Virus record (IMG/VR): IMGVR_UViG_3300044515_000034
Span: 1 to 27,271 of that record
Length of the DNA: 27,271 nt
Direction: 5' to 3' (one strand)
From: a virus
Part shown: positions 1 through 5,498 of the stretch, piece after piece
Layout of the letters: the number at the start of each line of letters is the position of its first letter
How positions within the stretch are numbered: position 1 is the first letter of the stretch
The notes under the pieces: generated by a model
Database searches by the model: none
Told to the model about the DNA's origin: nothing
The model's input: only the letters and a program-made list of their open reading frames with translations
Program-made: the position numbers and the translations under genes

Positions 1-492
1 ATCAGCCCATGCGGCACCTCTCGGTACAGCCTCACGCGCGAGGAAACGCCGCTATTCGCCAGCAAGGGGACGGTGCTATTCGGACTGAACAATCCCAGCA
101 AGGCAGACGCCGCGATCGACGATCCGACAGTGCGTCGAGGATGGGCGTACACGCTGGCCTGGGGCTACCACCGGATGATTTACGCGAATGTGAACCCTTT
201 TCGCGCTACAGAGCCGGCGGACGCTCTTATTCCTCCCGAATCGGTGTTGACCGAAAACGATACGCATTTGCGATTCGCGGCGGCCGAAGCTGATCTGGTC
301 ATTTGCGCCTGGGGTACAAAGGCCCGACCAGAGCTGGCGACGAGAGCCATGGGCGTCCTGTGGTGTCAGAAGCCGCTGCACGTCCTGGAATTGTCTAAGG
401 ACGGTATTCCAAAGCACCCGCTTTATCTGAAAGGCGACCTGCAGCCGACGCTCTGGCGCTCGCGGTCTTTGACTCATGCCCATCAAACCTGA
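1..492 (+). CDS. DUF1643 family protein, 5' end cut by window edge
   Basis: The frame is open from base 1 and ends at TGA 490-492, so the true start lies upstream of the window; GTG 73 is internal. The first visible residues (CGTSRYSLTRE) followed by LFGLNNPSKADA, then DDPTVRRG and a WGYHRMIYANVNPFRA segment, match the conserved N-terminal half of DUF1643 proteins. These are small soluble proteins common in phages and mobile elements, with no settled biochemical role. Further motifs are DLVICAWGTKA and a C-terminal LKDGxPKHPLYL-like segment. The gene heads the plus-strand operon visible here and overlaps the next gene by 17 bp. Family assignment is by recognition of these motifs; function is unknown. 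Confidence 0.8.
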   Translation: MSPCGTSRYSLTREETPLFASKGTVLFGLNNPSKADAAIDDPTVRRGWAYTLAWGYHRMIYANVNPFRATEPADALIPPESVLTENDTHLRFAAAEADLVICAWGTKARPELATRAMGVLWCQKPLHVLELSKDGIPKHPLYLKGDLQPTLWRSRSLTHAHQT

Positions 493-910
493 AAACCTCG
501 CCCGCTATCCCGCGAACTGGCCGGTAGTCCGCGCCAGGATTCAGGATCGAGCGCGAAATCGATGCGAGCAGTGCGGCGTCGCCAATGGCGCGTGGGGATA
601 TCGAGTCGACGGCGTATTCCATCGAGTCAACAAGCGTCAGACGATTGAAGTGGTGAGAAGTGGGCGCGAGTGGGTGCGGCCGCCATTTTGGCTCGGCCAG
701 CATCGGATCATCGTGATTGTCTGCACGACGGCGCACCTAGATCATCAGCCGGAGAACTGCAGCGACGAGAACTTACGATTCTGGTGCCAGCGATGCCATT
801 TGCGCTATGACCATGCGCATCACCAGCGCAATGCGTGGGAGACGCGCCGGGCTGGCAAGGCGATCGAGATGTTTCCGACAGAGCTTCGAACTATACAGGG
901 GAGAATCTAA
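476..910 (+). CDS. HNH-type zinc-binding endonuclease-like protein
   Basis: This 144-residue protein carries a CEQCG zinc knuckle near residue 35, a central HLDH (the HNH-type histidine pair), an ENLRFWC segment and a second knuckle CQRCH followed by HAHH. That arrangement (CxxC, DH, N, CxxCH) is the HNH beta-beta-alpha-metal fold that cleaves or nicks DNA. The region between the knuckles is longer than in compact phage HNH enzymes. ATG 476 overlaps the DUF1643 gene, and TAA 908-910 is three bases before the first DGR target. In this place it could be a free-standing homing-type nuclease or a phage nuclease with a recombination role; the sequence does not decide. It is distinct from the packaging-associated HNH at the right end. 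Confidence 0.75.
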   Translation: MPIKPENLARYPANWPVVRARIQDRARNRCEQCGVANGAWGYRVDGVFHRVNKRQTIEVVRSGREWVRPPFWLGQHRIIVIVCTTAHLDHQPENCSDENLRFWCQRCHLRYDHAHHQRNAWETRRAGKAIEMFPTELRTIQGRI

Positions 911-913
911 TAA

Positions 914-1330
914 ATGAGCCGATTTACAAAAGTGGGCGCCGACGGCGCAAAGCTCGCGGACGATGCCGCCGAGTGGGTTGCCGTCCTCGACAACAGGACA
1001 TCGCTCGTCTGGACCGTCAAGGAAACGAAGCCGATGGCTTGGAAAAAGGCACACGCCGCGGTCGCCAAACTGGACATCGCTGGCTTCACGGATTGGCGGC
1101 TGCCGACCGTCGAGGAGTTGTTCCTGCTGGCCGATCGGACGAAGTATTCGCCGGCGATCGACACGGCGTTCTTTCCGGACTGCAAGTCCGATTGGTACTG
1201 GACCAGCACCCCCGCAGCGTCGTCGCCCGGCGATTGCGCCTGGTATGTCAACTTCGGCCTCGGCGACGCCTACTGGAACGTCCGGGGCGGCAACCTTCCT
1301 GTCCGTGCCGTCCGCGCCAGTCAGTTCTAG
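914..1330 (+). CDS. DGR target protein 1 (DUF1566/Lcl-like, C-type-lectin fold), carries VR1
   Basis: This 138-residue protein has the DUF1566 (Legionella collagen-like C-terminal) signature: a TSLVWT strand, FTDWRLPTVEEL near residue 57, a YSPAIDTAFF segment, then DWYWTST and the variable C-terminus. In DGR targets this domain adopts a C-type-lectin-like fold that displays variable residues on a ligand-binding face. There is no signal peptide, membrane segment or tail-fibre domain. The last 35 or so residues are encoded by VR1 (1216-1325), and the stop TAG 1328-1330 follows directly. A GGGGAG ribosome site lies about ten bases before ATG 914. The gene is a diverged tandem copy of the next one. 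Its ligand is unknown; a role in host or surface binding is inferred from the family. Confidence 0.88.
   Translation: MSRFTKVGADGAKLADDAAEWVAVLDNRTSLVWTVKETKPMAWKKAHAAVAKLDIAGFTDWRLPTVEELFLLADRTKYSPAIDTAFFPDCKSDWYWTSTPAASSPGDCAWYVNFGLGDAYWNVRGGNLPVRAVRASQF
1216..1325 (+). repeat. DGR variable repeat VR1
   Basis: These 110 bases align without gaps to the TR at 2378-2487. Within the variable core 17 bases differ, and all 17 are adenine in the TR (examples: TAC to TGC, AAC to GGC, AAC to CTC, AAC to GTC, CAG to CGG, CAT to CCT). No C, G or T of the TR core is changed. The only other difference is G to C at TR base 2484, beyond the invariant GC-rich 3' segment, which fits an IMH versus IMH* distinction. 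Adenine-only substitution is the hallmark of mutagenic retrohoming. Confidence 0.96.
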
Positions 1331-1351
1331 GTCTTTTGGCAAGGAACAACC

Positions 1352-1897
1352 ATGGTTACGCTTGAACAGGAATTGAAGACGGTGATCGCGCGGCGCTTAG
1401 ATGCTGCGGGTTCCCGCGAGGTCCTCGCAATCGCGAGCGCGCTCTGCAACGGCGCAGCGGCTGAACCCAAACTGCAGGTCCTCGAGATTCCCGAGAGTCC
1501 GCGCTTTCGGGTCGACGGCGATACGGTTCTCGATCGAACGACCGGCCTCCTGTGGTCGCGAGAGAACGTATCGGGCGGTTCCATGAACTGGAAGGCCGCC
1601 CAGGAGGCCTGCAAGAAGCTGCAACTCGGTGGCCACTCCGATTGGCGTCTGCCGACGATTCGTGAGCTCCTCACCCTGGTCGACTACGAGCGCCACGATC
1701 CTGCGATCGATACCGAGGCGTTCAAGTGCGAGTCGGCCTATTACTGGACCAGCACGCCCACAGCGTCGTCGCCCGGCGATTACGCCTGGGTTGTCGGCTT
1801 CAGCTACGGCAACGCCTACTGGGGCTTCCAGGACGGCAGCCTTCATGTCCGTGCCGTCCGCGCCAGTCAGTCATTGGATCTTTGGCACGTTAGATGA
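1352..1897 (+). CDS. DGR target protein 2 (DUF1566/Lcl-like, C-type-lectin fold), carries VR2
   Basis: This 181-residue protein has about 45 extra N-terminal residues relative to target 1, a helical segment beginning MVTLEQELKTVIARR. The DUF1566 domain follows: TGLLWSRE, SMNWKAAQEACKKL, HSDWRLPTIRELLTLVD, DPAIDTEAF and YYWTST. VR2 encodes most of the remainder, and the protein ends with eight residues downstream of the repeat (SLDLWHVR). An AAGGA site six bases before ATG 1352 supports the start. Its TGA (1895-1897) overlaps the ATG of the Avd-like gene as ATGA, implying translational coupling. The extra N-terminal helix could be an anchoring or oligomerisation element. No secretion signal is seen. 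The ligand is unknown. Confidence 0.9.
   Translation: MVTLEQELKTVIARRLDAAGSREVLAIASALCNGAAAEPKLQVLEIPESPRFRVDGDTVLDRTTGLLWSRENVSGGSMNWKAAQEACKKLQLGGHSDWRLPTIRELLTLVDYERHDPAIDTEAFKCESAYYWTSTPTASSPGDYAWVVGFSYGNAYWGFQDGSLHVRAVRASQSLDLWHVR
1762..1871 (+). repeat. DGR variable repeat VR2
   Basis: This repeat aligns without gaps to the TR at 2378-2487. Sixteen core bases differ, and all are TR adenines (examples: AAT to GTT, AAC to GGC, AAC to TTC, AAC to AGC, AAT to CTT). Non-adenine core positions are invariant. Like VR1 it has C where the TR has G at 2484. VR1 and VR2 differ from each other as well as from the TR, so both have been written at least once. Confidence 0.96.
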
Positions 1898-2325
1898 GCT
1901 TTAGCCTGCCCCCAATTGTGAAAGCTGCGGAGCGTTTGATGCTTGAGATCGAGCAGGCAGTCCGCCGCTTTCCGCGGTACCACAAGTACACGCATGGAAC
2001 GCGGCTGCGCGAGCAAGCCATGGGAGTAGCGCGGCTGGCGCATCGAGCATGGCGCGATCAGGCGCACCGCGAGGTGTGGACGACTAAACTCATCTGGGCG
2101 GTTGATGATTTGAAGCTGAGTCTGCAACTGGGCAAGCAGATCGAGGCATTTGTGAGCTTCGCGCAGTTCGACCTGCTGGCGCGACTGTGCTCAGACCTGG
2201 GCAAGCAATGTGGAGGGTGGCGAAAGCAGCAGCACCGAGACAGCCAGAATGCGGCGGGGCAGCGGTCCCAGTCGCAGCGCGCTGAGATACTGAGTTCCCG
2301 GACCGCCCCTGAGGCAAATCCATGA
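1894..2325 (+). CDS. avd: Avd-like DGR accessory variability determinant
   Basis: This 143-residue, strongly basic, helix-rich protein lies between VR2 and the RT, the usual place of avd. Residues 1-110 look like the four-helix Avd fold, with long amphipathic helices (for example VKAAERLMLEIEQAVRRFPRY, then ARLAHRAWRD, then WAVDDLKLSLQLGKQ, then FDLLARLCSDLGKQ). In Bordetella phage BPP-1 the Avd pentamer binds the RT and is required for template-primed cDNA synthesis. The last 35 or so residues (Gln/Arg/Ser-rich, from GGWRKQQ) exceed the usual family length of about 110-130; that DNA lies just upstream of the TR and may be constrained as RNA more than as protein. The start overlaps the VR2 gene (ATGA) and the stop overlaps the RT start (ATGA). 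Confidence 0.85.
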   Translation: MSFSLPPIVKAAERLMLEIEQAVRRFPRYHKYTHGTRLREQAMGVARLAHRAWRDQAHREVWTTKLIWAVDDLKLSLQLGKQIEAFVSFAQFDLLARLCSDLGKQCGGWRKQQHRDSQNAAGQRSQSQRAEILSSRTAPEANP

Positions 2326-3854
2326 CGAAGCCGCGCCGCCAGTGCCGTGCGGCCGGGTCGCAAGCGTCCGGGATAATAGCGTCGTCGCCCGGCGATTACG
2401 CCTGGAATGTCAACTTCAACAACGGCAACGCCAACTGGAACAACCAGGACAACAACAATCATGTCCGTGCCGTCCGCGCCAGTGAGTATCACGCTGCCCC
2501 TAGCTTTCGCGCCCTCCATGCGGCTTGGCGGCGTGCCCGCCGCGGCAAAAAGCCGAGTCCCAACCAGCTATCGTTCGATAGTCAATGGATCGATGGCCTC
2601 CTGCAGCTCGAGCAGCAGCTGACTGCCGGGACCTGGCAGCCGCGGCCGACGACCTGCTTTATCGCGACAGCTCCGAAGGCCCGTGAGATCCACGCGCCTG
2701 GCTTTGCGGATCGCATCGTCCATCACTGGGTCGTGCCGCAGCTCGAGGCGATCTACGAGCGCACCTTCATCTTCGACAGTTTCTCGAACCGCGTCGGCAA
2801 GGGCACGCACGCCGCCATCGATCGCCTGCAGGGCTTCATGCGCGAGGTCGAGAGTGGCCAGGGCGGCGGCTACTATCTGCAGCTCGACATCAAGAACTTC
2901 TTCAATCGCATTCATCGACCGACGCTTTACGCGCTGCTCAAGGTGCGCATGGAACGCCACGGCCTATCGGTCGAGTGCCGCCGCGCCGTACACGCGTTGT
3001 TGCGACGCTCGCCGCTCGAGGCCGGTGTCACCTTTGCCTGCACGCCGGCGGAGCGAAATCGCGTTCCGCCACATAAGCGATTGGACCAGGCGCCGGCGGG
3101 CTGCGGCATCCCAATCGGCAACCTGTCGAGCCAATTCTTCGCGAACGTCTATCTCGATCGGCTCGATCAATTCGTGAAGCGAACCCTATGTGCGCCGCGA
3201 TATCTTCGCTACGTCGATGATTTCGTGCTGGTCCATGAGAGCCGCGAGCAGCTCGAGGCCTGGCAGGCCGCAATCGTCACCTTCCTGCGCGAGGATCTCA
3301 AGCTCGAGTTAAAGGCGGATATCAAGCTGCGCCCGCTCACCGCCGGCGCCGACTTTCTTGGCTACGTGATCTTCCCGACGCACAGAATTGTGCGCCGGCG
3401 AGTCGTCGGCCATTGCCGGGCGAAGCTTCATGGGTGGGAGCGCCATCACGTGCGTGATGCCCGCATTGTAGCAAGCCGTGAGGATCTCGATCGATTGAGG
3501 TCGATCTGTGCAAGCTACGGCGGCCACTTCTCCCATGCCAGCAGTTGGCGACTGCGGCATCGTATCGGCAAGCAATTCCCATGGGTTGTACGCTATTTCT
3601 CCTCACCGGAATCGGCGGCCGCAATACGAAGCCGACACAGAGGCGAAATAGTGAACCGCACTAATTTAGAAATCTGTCGCCAGATAAAACAAGGCATCGA
3701 CGCGGCGCGCGAGAAAGGCGTCTGGTGCAGCTATCCGGTCGGCGTATGGATCAATGACCAGTGCCATCCGTGGCCATTCCCCCGGGACCGAGTGCCGTTA
3801 TCGATTTACGGGCTCGCGCACGCTCTGGCACCTTTCGATGGAGAGGTGAAGTAA
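2322..3854 (+). CDS. DGR reverse transcriptase with TR-encoded leader
   Basis: This 510-residue ORF is a DGR-type reverse transcriptase. The RT domain runs from about residue 60 to 430: LDIKNFF around D189, the DGR-type motif IGNLSSQ at 265-271 (in place of the QG motif of intron RTs), catalytic YVDD at 297-300, then the LGYVIFP segment and a C-terminal thumb-like region. ATG 2322 overlaps the avd TGA and has a GAGG site seven bases upstream; no other in-frame ATG or GTG occurs before the RT domain. Residues 20-54 are therefore encoded by the TR itself, which is unusual. Residues 444-510 extend past the normal thumb and begin at an in-frame GTG (3651) with its own GAGG site, so this part may be a fused or internally started small protein. 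With Avd, the enzyme copies TR RNA into adenine-mutated cDNA that replaces VR1 or VR2. Confidence 0.93.
   Translation: MTKPRRQCRAAGSQASGIIASSPGDYAWNVNFNNGNANWNNQDNNNHVRAVRASEYHAAPSFRALHAAWRRARRGKKPSPNQLSFDSQWIDGLLQLEQQLTAGTWQPRPTTCFIATAPKAREIHAPGFADRIVHHWVVPQLEAIYERTFIFDSFSNRVGKGTHAAIDRLQGFMREVESGQGGGYYLQLDIKNFFNRIHRPTLYALLKVRMERHGLSVECRRAVHALLRRSPLEAGVTFACTPAERNRVPPHKRLDQAPAGCGIPIGNLSSQFFANVYLDRLDQFVKRTLCAPRYLRYVDDFVLVHESREQLEAWQAAIVTFLREDLKLELKADIKLRPLTAGADFLGYVIFPTHRIVRRRVVGHCRAKLHGWERHHVRDARIVASREDLDRLRSICASYGGHFSHASSWRLRHRIGKQFPWVVRYFSSPESAAAIRSRHRGEIVNRTNLEICRQIKQGIDAAREKGVWCSYPVGVWINDQCHPWPFPRDRVPLSIYGLAHALAPFDGEVK
2378..2487 (+). repeat. DGR template repeat (TR)
   Basis: This adenine-rich 110-base repeat has near copies at VR1 and VR2. 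Its core from TAC (codon at 2397) to CAT (codon ending 2462) contains 26 adenines, mostly in eleven AAY codons. The 3' segment 2463-2480 has no adenine, is GC-rich and is invariant, as expected of the initiation-of-mutagenic-homing region. The TR normally stays unmutated. Here it lies downstream of avd and inside the RT reading frame (residues 20-54), in the same frame used by both VRs. Confidence 0.96.
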
Positions 3855-4051
3855 TGCAGTACATCCGCAATGGCTGGTGCTGGCAATTGCTCACGAAGTT
3901 CGAGCCGCGCGATATCTGGGTCGGCGCTTACTGGAAGCGATATCCGTGCGCGCTCGAAGTCTATATTTGCGTGCTGCCATTACTGCCGATTCGGGTCTAT
4001 GTGCAGTGGCCGTTCACGAACAGCGGAGAAACTGTCAAAGATGGAGCATGA
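3854..4051 (+). CDS. Small Trp/Tyr-rich phage protein, paralogue of the protein at 5130
   Basis: This 65-residue protein starts at ATG 3854, whose A is the last base of the RT stop (TAATG), implying coupling. It contains FEPRDIWVGAYWKR, then a hydrophobic stretch VYICVLPLLPIRVYVQW that could be one short membrane segment or a beta hairpin. The same pattern (FEPRDVWIGVYWKR followed by CIVPMVPISVYCQW) recurs in the gene at 5130, so the two are paralogues. I do not recognise the family. The 3' end overlaps the methylase start at 4041. Confidence 0.65.
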   Translation: MQYIRNGWCWQLLTKFEPRDIWVGAYWKRYPCALEVYICVLPLLPIRVYVQWPFTNSGETVKDGA

Positions 4052-4547
4052 GCCCTCAATCGGCCTTTCGGACGACTGGTACACGCCGCCTGAGATATTC
4101 GAGGCGTTGGGCGTGCGTTTCGATCTGGACCCATGTTCTCCCGGTGCCGATCACTGGGTTCCAGCGGATCGCGTCTATACGATTGCAGACGACGGATTGA
4201 AACTGCCGTGGTCAGGATTCGTGTTTATGAACCCGCCGTTCGGAGGTCGCAATGGGCATGTGCCTTGGCTGCGCAAGTTCATTGAGCACGGTGACGGTAT
4301 CTCGATTGTGCGGGCTTATACGAGCGCAGGCTGGTTCCACGATCTAGTGCCATCTGCTGACCTGATCCTATTCCCTCGCGGCAAGACTAAGTTCGTGCGA
4401 CCTGACGGGAGCATTGGAAAAGCGCCGGGCGCTGGCGTCGTTTTGATCGCCATGGGAAACCAGGGATGCCATGCGCTTATGAATAGCGGATTAGGTATTT
4501 ACTGCGTCCCAACCTCACAATCTGATGCCGCAACAGACGATGCGTAA
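4041..4547 (+). CDS. Phage DNA N6-adenine methyltransferase (Dam family)
   Basis: This 168-residue protein matches the phage DNA N-6-adenine-methyltransferase family (PF05869 type). It has DDWYTPPEIFEALG at residues 11-24, FDLDPCSPG just after, and the catalytic NPPFGG at 64-69 (a variant of the [DNS]PPY motif), followed by WLRKFIEHG and a C-terminal GAGVVLIA strand. It uses S-adenosylmethionine to methylate adenine in DNA. Phage versions often guard against host restriction or alter regulation, and the target site cannot be read from sequence. ATG 4041 overlaps the preceding gene by 11 bp and fits the usual family start, placed shortly before the DxWxTP motif. It is within the same operon as the DGR. 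Confidence 0.88.
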   Translation: MEHEPSIGLSDDWYTPPEIFEALGVRFDLDPCSPGADHWVPADRVYTIADDGLKLPWSGFVFMNPPFGGRNGHVPWLRKFIEHGDGISIVRAYTSAGWFHDLVPSADLILFPRGKTKFVRPDGSIGKAPGAGVVLIAMGNQGCHALMNSGLGIYCVPTSQSDAATDDA

Positions 4548-4779
4548 ATACGACCCCCTCGCAACCCTTGCCACCGCGATCGTCGCCGCCAGGAATGAGA
4601 TGTCGAAACAGAATAGGCAATCGACCGTGCTGCTGATTTGCCCGACCTGTGGCCGCAAATATCAGCCCATCAAGAACGCGATGCGCACTTGCGGGGCCGT
4701 GAGCAAGGGCGTGGTGTGCGGCGGGGTGCTCGTGCCACAGGAGAAGCAGCATCGGCCGCCGGAGAAGCCGCATGGATAA
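4525..4779 (+). CDS. Small zinc-ribbon protein
   Basis: This protein of up to 84 residues has one treble-clef or zinc-ribbon-like motif: CPTCGRKY, then about 16 residues later CGAVSKGVVCGG. Two knuckles of this kind would hold one zinc ion. The start is uncertain: ATG 4525 and ATG 4540 both overlap the methylase stop, while ATG 4600 has an AGGA five bases upstream and would give a 59-residue protein starting MSKQNRQ. The motif is kept in all cases. Such proteins may bind nucleic acid or act as adaptors; no specific role can be assigned. The stop overlaps the next start. Confidence 0.6.
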   Translation: MPQQTMRKYDPLATLATAIVAARNEMSKQNRQSTVLLICPTCGRKYQPIKNAMRTCGAVSKGVVCGGVLVPQEKQHRPPEKPHG

Positions 4780-4966
4780 AACCCATTTCGCGACGGCTGC
4801 CCTCACCTTGAATCAATACGGCATCTGCAAGGAGGTGCGCATCGACGGCCACAAGCTGCCGCATGTCGCCGAGGCGCGCGTCATCTTGAAGCCGGGCGAG
4901 ATTACGCTGCTGGTGCTCGAGATCTATGTCTCGACCGTCGAGACGATAACGGAGCCTGGCGCGTGA
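4772..4966 (+). CDS. Hypothetical small phage protein
   Basis: This 64-residue protein reads as a small beta-rich domain: EVRIDGHKLPHVAEARVILKP followed by EITLLVLEIYVSTVET. A strand pattern with alternating hydrophobics and an LPxVxxxxVxLxPGE layout is common among short phage proteins of unknown function. ATG 4772 overlaps the preceding stop, and its own TGA overlaps the following GTG (GTGA), so it sits in the coupled chain. I do not recognise the family and assign no function. Confidence 0.6.
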   Translation: MDKTHFATAALTLNQYGICKEVRIDGHKLPHVAEARVILKPGEITLLVLEIYVSTVETITEPGA

Positions 4967-5142
4967 AATTCCGCTGCCTACTCGGTGACCGCTTTCTCGA
5001 CGTCGAGGCCGACAGCGAGGCCGCTGCCCAAGAGCAGGCTTTCGCCCGGCTGGTGCGGGATCTGTCGCCGGCGGACTTCACGGCGTGGCGGACCGGGCCG
5101 CAGGATGAGTGGCGGGATGAGTCGGCCAAATGCAGTTCATAA
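4963..5142 (+). CDS. Hypothetical 59-residue protein
   Basis: The start is GTG 4963, which overlaps the TGA of the preceding gene (GTGA); the stop is TAA 5140-5142. The product begins MKFRCLLGDRFLDVEADS, followed by an acidic helical part rich in Ala, Glu and Asp (EAAAQEQAFARLVRDL). The GTG coupling matches the pattern of neighbours, which is the main support that it is translated. The 3' end overlaps the next gene by 13 bp. Function unknown. Confidence 0.5.
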   Translation: MKFRCLLGDRFLDVEADSEAAAQEQAFARLVRDLSPADFTAWRTGPQDEWRDESAKCSS

Positions 5143-5300
5143 GCAAAAAACGGCTTTGGCGTGTCCAGGTTCTCTTCGAGCCGCGGGACGTCTGGATAGG
5201 CGTTTACTGGAAGCGCTGGCCGCAGGCGATCGAGTGTTTCCTCTGCATTGTGCCAATGGTGCCGATCAGCGTTTATTGTCAATGGTGGAAGCGGCGGTGA
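5130..5300 (+). CDS. Small Trp/Tyr-rich phage protein, paralogue of the protein at 3854
   Basis: This 56-residue protein runs from ATG 5130 to TGA 5298-5300. It contains FEPRDVWIGVYWKRW, then ECFLCIVPMVPISVYCQWW and a basic tail KRR. Against the product at 3854 the aligned core keeps FEPRD, the W(I/V)G and YWKR motifs, the CxxP turn and the VYxQW end. Two diverged copies within 1.3 kb suggest a real, maintained family rather than chance ORFs. The hydrophobic second half could be a membrane hairpin. Function unknown. Confidence 0.62.
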   Translation: MQFISKKRLWRVQVLFEPRDVWIGVYWKRWPQAIECFLCIVPMVPISVYCQWWKRR

Positions 5301-5497
5301 TCTTCCTGACCGACGAAGAAATGGTCGAATTGACCGGCTACCGCCAGCCGGCGGCGCAGATCCGCTGGCTGCAGAAATGGCGGATCCGCCATACCATCAA
5401 TCGGAACGGGCATCCAAAGGTCACCCAGGCCGCGGTCGAGGGGAGCGAGGCACCAAAGACCAAACCGAACTTTGCCGCCCTCCGCCAGGTGGGATAA
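5282..5497 (+). CDS. DUF4224 domain protein next to integrase
   Basis: The product is about 71 residues, with FLTDEEMVELTGYRQPAAQIRWLQ near the N-terminus followed by an IRHTINRNGHPKV segment, the DUF4224 pattern. These short proteins look like winged-helix or MerR-like DNA-binding domains and are typically encoded just upstream of phage integrases, so an excisionase-like or regulatory role is plausible but inferred. The start may be ATG 5282 or GTG 5297; the latter makes a GTGA overlap with the preceding stop, matching the coupling style of this operon, and leaves 66 residues. The stop is one base before the integrase GTG. Confidence 0.82.
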   Translation: MVEAAVIFLTDEEMVELTGYRQPAAQIRWLQKWRIRHTINRNGHPKVTQAAVEGSEAPKTKPNFAALRQVG

Positions 5498-5498
5498 C

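Noticed and set aside
9-293. Plus-strand 94-codon ORF at the left edge
   Set aside because: It is an Arg-rich shadow of the DUF1643 frame, which is open from base 1 with family motifs.
2322-3854. Group II intron or retron reverse transcriptase
   Set aside because: The IGxxxSQ motif, the neighbouring TR/VR pair with adenine-only changes and the Avd-like gene define a DGR; no intron maturase or retron msr-msd structure is seen.
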